In this document: positions 13,401 through 22,665 of the stretch, one piece after another
Position numbering within the stretch: the stretch's first letter is position 1
Layout of the letters: every line of letters begins with the position of its first letter
Source: Nipponacmea schrenckii
Taxonomy: Eukaryota; Mollusca; Gastropoda; Lottiidae
NCBI GenBank assembly: GCA_030562195.1
Contig: JAUJPP010000012.1
Location: forward strand, 3,968,001-4,032,000
Length of the DNA: 64,000 nt
Direction: 5' to 3'
Translations under genes and position numbers: made by a program
Notes under the pieces: model-generated
The model's input: only the letters and a program-made list of their open reading frames with translations
Told to the model about the DNA's origin: nothing
Database searches by the model: none

Positions 13401-16400
13401 ACACAAAATATATAAACTACAACATACATTATATAAGAAAACCCAGATATCCAATAATATCCAATATTTTTTTATCTGGCAAAAACACTATAAGACAAGT
13501 CTATATGATATTGATGGAGATCCACTTGTATCCATATGACAAAGAGATTATGTCCTTACTGATGCAAACCTATAGCCTGAATGACAACAGGGGCGTGTCA
13601 GTTTACTACAGTTACTATAACTAATTACAATTTAAATCATTTAATTTCACTATTCAATAATTGCAGTAGAGTTATCTGTGAATGCCATCCACACTCTCCA
13701 CATTAGTACAGGCTGTATAATGTACAGTACTTGAATTTCAAATTACTGCTTCCTTTTGCATTTTTGTTGAATAGAATATGGCTGCCTTTGGTGTTATTGT
13801 AAGGGAGTAGACTATTTTGGAATTGTAGAATGTAACATTGCAGTTAAGCATTGTTATTTTGGGTTGGTTTTGGGGTTTCTTACAGTTCTTTACTGTATAA
13901 AACCAAAGAGTGTTGTCTGTAGTCATGAGCAGAGTATATAACATGCTCTCCCTAATGGAACATGACTTATCCTATCGTGCAATTGCTGATAAAGAATTAA
14001 TTGTTGTTATATTTACAGCGTATGGTGAAGAATGTTGCAGTATAAATTGTTATAGTAATAGTGATTGTCTACAGTATCATAGATCTACTTGTCCTCAACC
14101 TCAGGTAGAATGTGCTAAAGGTATGTATAAAATACACATATTGTCTGGTCATATTGGAGGTTAAAACATCACCATTAAACAATGATCAAAAATCAGCTGT
14201 CTTTTTAAAATTATACAATTTATACCCATCTAGACTCTTATGTGTCTTATTTTGTCTACTTGTGCCTTTTTGTGTTAAGGCCCTGATTGTCATGTAAGTG
14301 TCTTAGCCAAAAGTGGTTTAATTAAATAATTTAAAATGACAGCCATTTAGTGGAATAATGGCAACTTTTCCCAGATCCCCACCAAAACTCACAAGTGAGA
14401 GTATTTCTGCAAGCTAATTTTAATAACTTTTTGATCAACTGGTTAGCATTTGATAAAATATTTCAAGTTATGACATAGATATATTCTTTCTTGTTACAGG
14501 AAATATTAACCAATTTACATTAGCACCATTTTACGAGAAAATATCAGAAAGATTCATGTGTCATTTAAAATACAAGAAACCCAAATATCTGTACAATGTT
14601 TCTTATTCCATTCAAATACCAGACTACAAATATGTTTTACCAGAACAGAATTTTAGTTTTACTACAAACAGCTTGAAATCCCATCAAACTCAAAAACATA
14701 AGATAGATTTTTTAAACATCATGCACGATACAAGGTATAAACTAGAGGAGGAGGTTATAGTAATAGGCAGACATGAAGATTATAATGAACAAATGGGAGA
14801 ATTTCAGTTTCATCCACTCAAAGATAAGGACGAATTTAATACTGGTAGAGGATTTAAAACTAAACAGGATACTTTCTTCCGTTATTCTACATTGGTTCAG
14901 TTTTATCGTCCATTTGGTTACAGTTCATCAACTTGGTACAAAGATGGCTGCCTCAAAAACTTATCTAAAGTATTTCCCAATCAAACTCAGTATAAATCAA
15001 CCTCAATACCTGTAACTACTAAAGTATTAAATACAAAGAAAGAAATGCAATATCAGATGTACCGCAGTAAAGATTCACCTATTGTTAAACTTACTATTGA
15101 TGGTGAGTAACTGTTCTTTGCCTGAAAGCAGCTGTTAGATCCATCAGTTTAAACGTATTTTGTCATGGATGGCCTTCCATAAGTCAGTTTTTGATTTCTG
15201 TTTAGACTGTCCAACATCATCAAATATGATCCAAGTTGGATCATCCATGTAAGCTTCAGGAATATATCATTGTCAAGAGATGTTTCAGCTGTTAGACAAG
15301 GTCTTCAAATTATCAGGCCTAGTCCAATAGAAATATAGCACATCCTGTCTTGAAGACCTGTCATTTTTTATATATGACAATTCTGAATTAAAATAATAAG
15401 TTTTATTTTGTAGAAAGAGAATCTATTCTGTCACATTTTCAATCTAGTGGTACACCCACAGTGATCAGGTCAACTACTCTCCAAGGTGCTGTTACCTGGA
15501 ACACTCTAATGCAATATTGGACCATCACAATTTCAGGTATAGTTTATAAATTGAGAGATTTTAACAGTTGCATGCATGTCGGAGTACACTGGTAGGGCTA
15601 GTTAAACACCTTATGCCCTAAACATTACATTCTGGAACCTTTTATGTACTATGTTCATGTTTTTTTACATACATGTATTTGTAGGCTATTTGCCTAAGAA
15701 ATCTTTGGTTTCATTTTTTATTTTTTTTGTTTTAATAAAGTTTGAGTGATTGTATTTTTCAGGATCACTTTACAGCTGTCCTGGAATACTAATCATAGAA
15801 TTATTTGATAAACTTCTAGTGAACAGTTTTGGTGTATTTGACGTTTATGTTCACTGTGGTGGTGAGTTTTGGATCAATTTTAATGTGAACAGTGAGAAAA
15901 GTGATCTACCTGATGTATTTATTGTTCATATTAATGATTCTGTGGCCACACATCAGCTTATACTATCATCAATTATCTCCCCTAGATCTGTTTCTGTGGC
16001 TGATGAAATGAAAACATCGCTCGCGATAAGAGAACAAATTATGACAGAGTCTCCTCCCTGGGTTACAATTTTAATATTTATCGTCATGACAATTGTTATA
16101 TTGTGGGTCATGTTTATATTTTACATGTGTTTTACTGTTCGTGCACCACATAATTATGAAAGAACAGACAAACAAGCAGAAATGACCGTTTTGAATCCAG
16201 AGGAAATGGAGAAAATGTTTCAAAGTGAAATTCAACCCAAACGTAAAAGAATGTCCTTGTGTATTATGTATCTGTTTGTGATATTGTATATAGTGTACAG
16301 TGTGTTTCTTACTTTTTCTGTCAGTTTTGGAATTCTGTTTGCTTACCAGAAGTCAGTGTTGCCAGATTTAACCCAGCTCAATGATTTTAGTGATCGTTTA

Positions 16401-19400
16401 GAAAAACGCGTCAATTTGACTCTTCAAGACCTTAAATTAACAGAAATCAAAGAAATGAATGATATTCATAAACAATATAAAAGCCGTGAACGTGCGTGTA
16501 AACATCATTTACATCAAACAGCAAAAACATCCATTCATGGGTATGCTCAAGTCACGCATAAGTATTTAGAAGCAATATATGTTCAAAATGGATCATTACA
16601 ACATCATGTGGAGAAATATTTTCAGATTGAACATCACATGGTCGATGAAATCTTGAATGGCTACATTAAAATTTTGAACAAAACAATGAGACAAGATCTG
16701 AAGCATTTTCTAAGCATGTATAAATATTTCCTGATATCTGTCATTGACAATACTTGGTTGGATTTTCCTAAGGAAATATTTCTGGGAGACGGTGATAAAA
16801 TGAAACTAGGGAAAGAAATGACAGATAATCAGATTAAAAAGTTTGTATCCTGGTTGCAGATTGATAAAGCAGAATCTTTGATGTCTGTTACTGACCATGT
16901 AGCTGCAAGGTAATTCTAAATTTTATTCTAAATCTAAGGATGAAACTTTGAAATTCTTTATCAGAAGTAGTATTTCGGAACAAATAAGGAGAGGTGAAGT
17001 TCCTCATCTTTGCTGATATGTCAACCACAAGCATTCAATATCTTGAAGTAACAGATTGTGACACAATAGGATCGCCATTGATCTCATGTACAGCAATATT
17101 GTACTGTGTTTTTGGTAACATTGGTTTGTCTAATCGTCTTAAAAATTTCACTCATATGTTTTATTTTTTATTAAAAATTAATCCCTTGAAGGTATATGCC
17201 ACACCCCTGAATATTAACATTTTCGCTCAAAGCTTCACTGTCCCTAACACTATAAAAGTTATTTTCAGATTATTGTATTAGATTATTGATTAACATCAAA
17301 TAAGAGATCCCAACTAGGAACCAAGCATTGGCACTTTAAATTATCTCTGTAACTGATCTGATTCTAAACATGTCAATTTTTTATTTCAGGATTATTGAAA
17401 TGGCACCACTACCTGAAGACTATCAGCCTGAAGATTTCCTAGAACCATACTTACCAAAACATTCGCATAAAATACCCACATCATCAATGAAATCTCAAAA
17501 TTTCTTGTATCAAATGATCAATGAAAATAATACTCATTTTAAACGTCATGGAATCCATTTTGATTCTAGATCCAGTAATAAGACTCACAATAAAGAGCTT
17601 GAGTCCAGTGATTATAATGTTGTTATGTATTTATTTATTTGTTTATTTATTATTTTGGATATAATACTGTGGTTTTATCGTCTTTCCTGGTTGTGGAAAC
17701 AAATCAAAATGTCTAAAGTGGGATATGAGGTAAAAATTCCAACAGATGAAAGTTCGCGGAAAATTCATATTTTATTAACAGGACAGCATCCACCATCCAC
17801 TGTAGACATTGAAATTGAAAATGCGTTTAAATACTATAAAGAAAATGCTGCCAAAGATCTGGCCTCAGACAATGAATATGGGATGTCATTTATTCAAAAT
17901 TATCCAAAGTGTAAAGAAGACATTTTACGTGATATCTGGGCGTATAAAAAGAGCCAGTCATCAGCCTCGGTTCCAAAAGCCAATGATTTCTGTTTGAGTG
18001 AATGTATGACAATAATTCATTGGATTCATCGGTCAGTGTTATCCAGATTGACCTGGCGTTCAGCGTTAAGTATTGGTGCGTTAGTGTTAGTTTGTTGTTT
18101 AATATATGCGGTTGATAATTGGTTTAATCAAGCTAATATTGAGGTATTAGTGGGAGCAGATGTAGTAGTCACAGAATTACAATGGCAGACTGTCATGATT
18201 AACAGACATTTAGCAGAAACAGTTGATAAATTAAATCTTCTATTATTAAATATGAAAGAAACAGTTGATGGAGATATAAATTATGTTAATCAACTTTTAG
18301 CCGATACATTTCATAAACAGGTAAGTTGACAGTGTTCCATATTTGCACTTAGTTATCTTATATCTTGACTGGGTTATCTGTACAAATATAGCTGGGTTAT
18401 CTTGACAACTTGATCTTGACTGGGTTGTCTGTACAAACATAGCTGGGTTATCTTGACATCTTGATCTTGACTGAGTTGTCTGTACTAATTTAGCTGGGTT
18501 ATCTTGACATCTTGATCTTGACTGAGTTGTCTGTACTAATTTAGCTGGGTTATCTTGAAAACATGATCTTGACTGAGTTTTCTGTACAAATATAGCTAGG
18601 TTATCTTGACATCTTGATCTTGACTGGGTTGTCTGTATAAATATAGCTGGGTTATCTGGACATCTTGATCTTGACCGAGTTGTCTGTATGAATATAGCTG
18701 GGTTATCTTGACATCTTGATCTTGACTGAGTTGTCTGTACTAATTTAGCTGGGTTATCTTGAAAACATGATCTTGACTGAGTTTTCTGTACAAATATAGC
18801 TACGTTATCTTGACATCTTGATCTTGACTGAGTTGTCTGTATAAATAAAGCGGGGTTGTCTTGACATCTTGATCTTGACTGGGTTGTCTATATAAATATA
18901 GCTGGGTTATCTTGACATCTTGATCTTGACCGAGTTGTCTGTACAAATATAGCTGGGTTATCTTGACATCTTGATCTTGACTGAGTTGTCTGTATAAATA
19001 TAGCTGGGTTATCTTGACATCTTGATCTTGACTGAGTTGTCTGTATAAATATAGCTGGGTTATCTTGACATCTTGATCTTGACTGAGTTGTCTGTACAAA
19101 TATAGCTGGGTTATCTTGACATCTTGATCTTGACTGGGTTGTCTGTATAAATATAGCGGGGTTATCTTGACATCTTGATCTTGACTGGGTTGTCTGTACA
19201 AATATAGCTGGGTTATCTTGACATCTTGATCTTGACTGAGTTGTCTGTATAAATATAGCTGGGTTATCTTGAAAACATGATCTTGACTGAGTTGTTCTGT
19301 ACAAATATAGCTGGGTTATCTTGACATCTTGATCTTGACTGAGTTGTCTGTATAAATATAGCTGGGTTATCTGACATCTTGATCTTGACTGAGTTGTCTG

Positions 19401-21950
19401 TACAATATAGCTGGGTTATCTTGAAAACTGATCTTGACTGAGTTGTCTGTACAAATATAGCTGGTTATCTTGACAAATCTTGATCTTGACTGAGTTGTCT
19501 GTACAAATATAGCTGGGTTATCTTGACATCTTGATCTTGACTGAGTTGTCTGTACAAATATAGCTGGGTTATCTTGACATCTTGATCTTGACTGAGTTGT
19601 CTGTACAAATATAGCTGGGTTATCTTGAATCTGATCTTGACTGAGTTGTCTGTACTAAATATAGCTGGGTTATCTTGACATCTTGATCTTGACTGAGTTT
19701 CTGTACAAATAAGCGGGTTATCTTGACATCTTGATCTTGACTGGGTTGTCTGTATAAATATAGCTGGGTTATCTTGACATCTTGATCTTGACTGAATTGT
19801 CTGTACAAATATAGCTGGGCTATCTTGACATCTTGATCTTGACTCAGTTGTCTGTATAAATATAGCTGGGTTATCTTGACATCTTGATCTTGACTGAGTT
19901 GTCTGTATAAATATAGCTGGGCTATCTTGACATCTTGATCTTGACTGAGTTGTCTGTATAAATATAGCTGGGTTATCTTGACATCTTGATCTTGACTGAG
20001 TTGTCTGTACAAATATAGCGGGGTTATCTTGACATCTTGAACTTGACTGGGTTGTCTGTATAAATATAGCTGGGTTATCTTGACATCTTGATCTTGACTG
20101 AGATTTCTGTACAAATATAGCTGGGTTATCTTGAAAACATGATCTTGACTGAGTTGTCTGTATAAATATAGCTGGGTTATCTTGACATCTTGATCTTGAC
20201 TGAGTTGTCTGTATGAATATAGCTGGGTTATCTTGACATCTTGATCTTGACTGAGTTGTCTGTATAAATATATCTGGGTTATCTTGACATCTTGATCTTG
20301 ACTGAGTTGTCTTTATAAATATAGCTGGGTTATCTTGAAAACATGATCTTGACTGAGTTTTCTGTACAAATATAGCTAGGTTATCTTGAAAACTTGATCT
20401 TGACTGAGTTGTCTGTACAAATATAGCTGGGTTGACTTGACATCTTGATCTTGACTGAGTTGTCTGTACAAATATAGCTGGGTTATCTTGACATCTTGAT
20501 CTTGACTGGGTTGTCTGTATAAATATAGCTGGGTAATCTTGACATCTTGATCTTGACTGAGTTGTCTGTATAAATATAGCTGGGTTATCTGGACATCTTT
20601 ATCTTGACTGAGTTGTCTGTACAAATATAGCTGGTTTATCTTGACATCTTGTTCTTGACTGAGTTGTCTGTATAAATATAGCTGGGTTATCTTGATATCT
20701 TGATCTTGACTGAGTTGTCTGTACTAATTTAGCTTGGTTATCTTGACATCTTGATCTTGACTGAGTTGTCTGTATAAATATAGCTGGGTTATCTTGACAT
20801 CTTGATCTTGACTGAGTTGTCTGTATAAATATAGCTGATTATCTTGACATCTTTATCTTGACTGAGTTGTCTGTATAAATATAGCTGGGTTATCTTGACA
20901 TCTTGATCTTGACTGAGTTGTCTGTACAAATATAGCTGGGTTATCTTGACATCTTGATCTTGACTGAGTTGTCTGTATAAATATAGCTGGGTTATCTTGA
21001 CATCTTGATCTTGACTGAGTTGTCTGTACAAATATAGCTGAGTTATCTTGAAAACTTGATCTTGACTGAGCTGTCTGTACAAATATATTTTTACAAATAT
21101 TACTTGATTGAGTTAACTATCTATACTTGACTATCTATACCGAGTTGTCTGTACAAATTGACTGAGTTATTAAAGACAAATCTATCTTTATTTAGTCTTA
21201 CTATTTCTAATTTTGTATTCTTCATTTCAGACACGTTATATATTAGATATATTATTATCAGTGTGTAAGAATTCTGGTATTAATGATTGTAATATTGATA
21301 TTAATATGTTATTACAATCTGCCCCACCCCCACCAATATCATCATGTAATTTTCTACCTCTACAACAACATGTTATTGATGGTAAGTGACAGTATATTTT
21401 TAGATCTGTAGATTATTCAAACGTTATTGACGAAGATATCCATATTTAACTTCTGATTAGTTTCAAAATGTTGATTGCCAGACAAAATATGCCGAACAAG
21501 TAAAGAGGAGCGATTGGATAGCAAATGGATTTCCCAGCTCTGCTGAAAATATAACATTTTTTATTCTTGTTTAAGAGCCAATAACTTGATCACTCAACAT
21601 GAGTTATCTATATACTTTCAGATGTTGATACAGCTCAGATTACTGCGTTAGTTATAGAAGAGTTATCGCCCTTGTTAAAGACAGTACGTGGACTGGTGTT
21701 CTGTATATTGACATATTTAATATTTGTTCTGTGTTTTATTTTATTGTGTAATGCTGGAATTAGGCTAGCTAGATATTATTTATTAATTATGGGGAAGTTT
21801 CCTATTTTACAAATTTATCAAATTAGTGACTCATTGGCGACATATGCTGATGCTGCTGTAGATGAACATCAACATATTTATCGTAGTGCATCTTTGAGTT
21901 GTGAGAGTGGTGTCTATGTTGGTGAAGCAGAGGATTCAAATAGGGATTAA
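7372..21950 (+). CDS. Predicted six-pass membrane protein with EGF-like and TNFR-like ectodomain (18 coding exons)
   Basis: I do not recognise this family. Joined exons: 7372-7422, 7700-7792, 9110-9506, 9775-9867, 10141-10287, 10650-10724, 10886-10957, 11154-11204, 11559-11850, 12365-12542, 13001-13202, 14019-14120, 14500-15102, 15414-15536, 15763-16909, 17390-18320, 21231-21381, 21622-21950. They sum to 5037 bases, 1678 residues, with all introns GT-AG and frame kept throughout. There is no signal peptide. Residues 1-142 are polar and SSGNQ-rich. Membrane segments lie near 143-162, 926-950, 994-1020, 1286-1306, 1434-1450 and 1593-1615. Basic residues flank the predicted cytosolic sides, giving both termini inside. 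Ectodomain 1 (163-925) holds EGF-like (212-260), TNFR-like (261-310) and further Cys-rich stretches; ectodomains 2 and 3 look helical. The chosen ATG has A at -3 and G at +4, but the frame is open to the acceptor at 7335, so an upstream start is possible. A cell-surface receptor, adhesion or fusion role is conceivable but unproven. Confidence 0.82.
7700..7792 (+). CDS. Six-pass protein exon 2, cytosolic N-terminal region
   Basis: This is a phase 0-0 exon of 31 codons between 'attttgcag' and 'gtaaat'. It is basic and polar (VRPRIKDGSKIQKRESSEIM and on). A 48-bp tandem array begins about 15-20 bases after its donor. Confidence 0.72.
7808..8926. repeat. 48-bp minisatellite, about 23 copies, in the intron after exon 2
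   Basis: Tandem units built from 'cacactgctagctggtaatt' and 'gagaagcagctttatcc' repeat at a 48-base period with point changes and a few indels. Because 48 is a multiple of three, long minus-strand open frames appear (for example at 8130-8411). They have no coding value. Confidence 0.93.
9110..9506 (+). CDS. Six-pass protein exon 3: SSGNQ repeats and first membrane segment
   Basis: The acceptor is 'gtgttttag' and the donor 'gtaagt', phase 0 to 1. It encodes about seven imperfect SSGNQ/SSPNNQ-type units (residues about 85-135), then a basic PGRSR and a hydrophobic segment YIILLLTTFLIGLVCATTSL (143-162). The lack of an N-terminal signal and the basic residues before the segment suggest a type II (N-terminus inside) first span. 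Confidence 0.85.
9775..9867 (+). CDS. Six-pass protein exon 4, juxtamembrane ectodomain
   Basis: A phase 1-1 exon with acceptor 'ttttttgtag' and donor 'gtatgt'. It encodes a charged, probably helical stretch with an NKT glycosylation sequon (KLKLNKTVLSLVSRLQLY). Confidence 0.75.
10141..10287 (+). CDS. Six-pass protein exon 5: EGF-like module
   Basis: A phase 1-1 exon carrying six cysteines in EGF order. It begins DCKEDLSVCETYAVC, passes through an Asn/Gly/Asp-rich loop, and ends in a 'CRCKRGYYYNDNTC' tail. The CxC followed by a GYY turn and a final Cys is typical of EGF domains. The acceptor is 'tattctag', the donor 'gtaata'. Confidence 0.85.
10650..10724 (+). CDS. Six-pass protein exon 6: TNFR-like Cys-rich module, first half
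   Basis: A phase 1-1 exon encoding CSKSCPDGFYMTSSCTATTD and a closing VCK. The pattern C..CP.G.Y....C....D..C resembles a TNF-receptor cysteine-rich repeat. The acceptor is 'attttttag', the donor 'gtaagt'. Confidence 0.82.
10886..10957 (+). CDS. Six-pass protein exon 7: TNFR-like Cys-rich module, second half
   Basis: A phase 1-1 exon encoding CTACQRSQYEAAVCSTTKD then TVCV. It repeats the C..C...Y....C....D..C spacing of the previous exon, so the two exons are probably tandem half-repeats. The acceptor is 'attattacag', the donor 'gtaaga'. Confidence 0.82.
   Translation, partial: DVQHVKDLNMKQLYVQQLKIQYV
11154..11204 (+). CDS. Six-pass protein exon 8: Pro/Ser/Thr linker micro-exon
   Basis: A 51-base phase 1-1 exon encoding VSFPVGFIPPNSTTSY, with an NST glycosylation sequon. 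It appears to be a hinge between the Cys-rich modules and the next domain. The acceptor is 'tattttcag', the donor 'gtaaga'. Confidence 0.75.
11559..11850 (+). CDS. Six-pass protein exon 9, ectodomain of unknown fold
   Basis: A phase 1-2 exon (97 residues) with alternating hydrophobic positions such as LEIKISVSGVYLVPEYVDL, suggesting a beta-rich domain. It ends at a Cys (EYYC) just before the donor 'gtatgg'. I recognise no family. Confidence 0.82.
12365..12542 (+). CDS. Six-pass protein exon 10, ectodomain
   Basis: A phase 2-0 exon between 'gatgtttcag' and 'gtttga'. It encodes a 59-residue charged stretch with three cysteines (VVC, IRCP, EIC). Confidence 0.8.
13001..13202 (+). CDS. Six-pass protein exon 11, Cys-containing ectodomain
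   Basis: A phase 0-1 exon with acceptor 'atattttcag' and donor 'gtaagt'. The end is Cys-dense (AECRQYGNECHKCLDKNICT) and flows into the next Cys-rich exon. Confidence 0.82.
14019..14120 (+). CDS. Six-pass protein exon 12, Cys-rich module
   Basis: A phase 1-1 exon of 34 residues with seven cysteines, including an adjacent CC pair (EECCSINCYSNSDCLQYH, then TC and EC). Together with the end of exon 11 it makes a compact disulfide-rich unit. The acceptor is 'tatttacag', the donor 'gtatgt'. Confidence 0.82.
14500..15102 (+). CDS. Six-pass protein exon 13, large ectodomain exon
   Basis: A phase 1-1 exon of 201 residues. It is rich in aromatic and basic residues with NVS, NFS, NLS and NQT sequons, which supports an extracellular location. 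I recognise no domain. The acceptor is 'ttgttacag', the donor 'gtgagt'. Confidence 0.85.
15414..15536 (+). CDS. Six-pass protein exon 14, ectodomain
   Basis: A phase 1-1 exon of 41 codons, Ser/Thr-rich, ending NTLMQYWTITIS. The acceptor is 'ttttgtag', the donor 'gtatag'. Confidence 0.78.
15763..16909 (+). CDS. Six-pass protein exon 15: membrane segments 2 and 3 and start of ectodomain 2
   Basis: The longest exon (382 residues, phase 1-2). It closes ectodomain 1, then has a span near VTILIFIVMTIVILWVMFIF, a basic cytosolic loop ending PKRKR, and a second span near IMYLFVILYIVYSVFLTF. The remainder is heptad-like and helical with NLT and NGS sequons. The short basic loop between the two spans fixes the local topology as out-in-out. 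Confidence 0.88.
17390..18320 (+). CDS. Six-pass protein exon 16: membrane segments 4 and 5
   Basis: A phase 2-0 exon of 310 codons. It ends ectodomain 2, spans the membrane near MYLFICLFIILDIILWF, has a cytosolic loop of about 125 residues starting RLSWLWKQIKMSK, and spans again at SIGALVLVCCLIYAV. It then starts helical ectodomain 3. The donor 'gtaagt' lies about 30 bases before a 51-bp tandem array. Confidence 0.88.
18352..21091. repeat. 51-bp minisatellite, about 54 copies, in the intron between exons 16 and 17
   Basis: Units of 51 bases built from 'atcttgacatcttgatcttg', 'actgagttgtctgta' and 'aaatatagctgggtt' run head to tail for 2.7 kb. Variants are shared between distant units, for example 'ttgaaaacatgatctt' and 'ctgtactaatttagct', as expected for unequal exchange. 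Because 51 equals 17 codons, minus-strand open frames of up to 164 codons appear. They are artefacts of the period. Confidence 0.96.
21231..21381 (+). CDS. Six-pass protein exon 17, ectodomain 3
   Basis: A phase 0-1 exon following the long array-bearing intron (acceptor 'cttcatttcag'). It has three cysteines and a Pro run (APPPPISSC). The donor is 'gtaagt'. Confidence 0.83.
21622..21950 (+). CDS. Six-pass protein exon 18: membrane segment 6, cytosolic tail, stop
   Basis: The last exon begins after 'atactttcag' in phase 1. It has a span near GLVFCILTYLIFVLCFILLC, followed by basic RLARYY and a cytosolic tail of about 60 residues ending SNRD. The stop codon TAA is at 21948-21950. There is no RING or PDZ-binding motif at the end. 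Confidence 0.87.
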
Positions 21951-21967
21951 ACAATGTATGATTCATC

Positions 21968-21973
21968 AATAAA
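21968..21973 (+). promoter_or_regulatory. Candidate poly(A) signal AATAAA of the six-pass gene
   Basis: AATAAA lies 18 bases after the stop codon. If it is used, the 3' UTR is extremely short and excludes the 22-bp array. Another AATAAA lies near 23351. The sequence alone does not decide which is used. Confidence 0.35.
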
Positions 21974-21977
21974 ATGT

Positions 21978-22665
21978 AAAATGAGGTTTCAAAACATTGC
22001 AGAGTGAGGTAACTAGAGATGGGAAATGAGGTTTTTGAAGGACTGTGAAATGAGGTATTGAAGGACTGTGAAGTGAGGTATTGAAGGACTGTGAAATGAG
22101 GTATTGAAGGACTGTGAAATGAGGTAACAAAGGATAAGTAAATTGAACTTGATAGCTAAGAACTGAAAGAGGTTTTTGGTGGACTGTGAAATAAGGTTTT
22201 AGATTAAATTAGGTTTTTGAAGGACTGTGAAATGAGGTTTTCAAGGAAATTGATTTTAGATACAAAGGACTATGAAATGGGGTAATAAGTGACTGTGAAT
22301 AAGGTTACAAAAGATTGTAAAGTGAGGTAATTATTGGACTGTGAAATGAGGTTTTGGAAGACTATGAATTAAGGTTGTTGAAGGACTGTGAAATGAGGCT
22401 TTTGAAGGACTGTAAAATGAAAGGTTACAAGGCAGTATGAAGTAGGGAGTTATGAAGGACTGAAATAAGGTAATGAAGGATTGTAAAATGAGGTACAGAG
22501 GATCGTAAAATGAGGAACAAAGGATCGTGAAATGAGGTACAAAGGATTGTGAAATGAGGTACAAAGGATTGTGAAATGAGGAACAAAGGATTGTGAAATG
22601 AGGAACAAAGGATTGTGAAATGAGGTACAAAGGATTGTGAAATGAGGTACAAAGGATTGTTAACT
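21978..22665. repeat. 22-bp tandem array just downstream of the stop codon
   Basis: Irregular copies of 'aaggactgtgaaatgaggta' give way rightwards to a regular 22-base 'caaaggattgtgaaatgagg' array. It may lie in the 3' UTR of the six-pass gene. Minus-strand open frames here (22331-22652) only reflect the repeat. Confidence 0.88.

Noticed and set aside
18800..21082. Several long minus-strand open frames rich in YRQLSQDQDVKITQLYL repeats
   Set aside because: They are produced by the 51-bp array, whose period is a multiple of three. The same array is open in other frames too, and it lies inside an intron of a well-supported + strand gene.
18352..21091. CRISPR-like array
   Set aside because: The units are contiguous tandem repeats without unique spacers, in a eukaryotic intron.
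22331..22652. Minus-strand Ser/His/Pro-rich repeat frames
   Set aside because: They arise from the 22-bp array downstream of the six-pass gene; 22-base units shift frame every copy and the apparent protein is meaningless.
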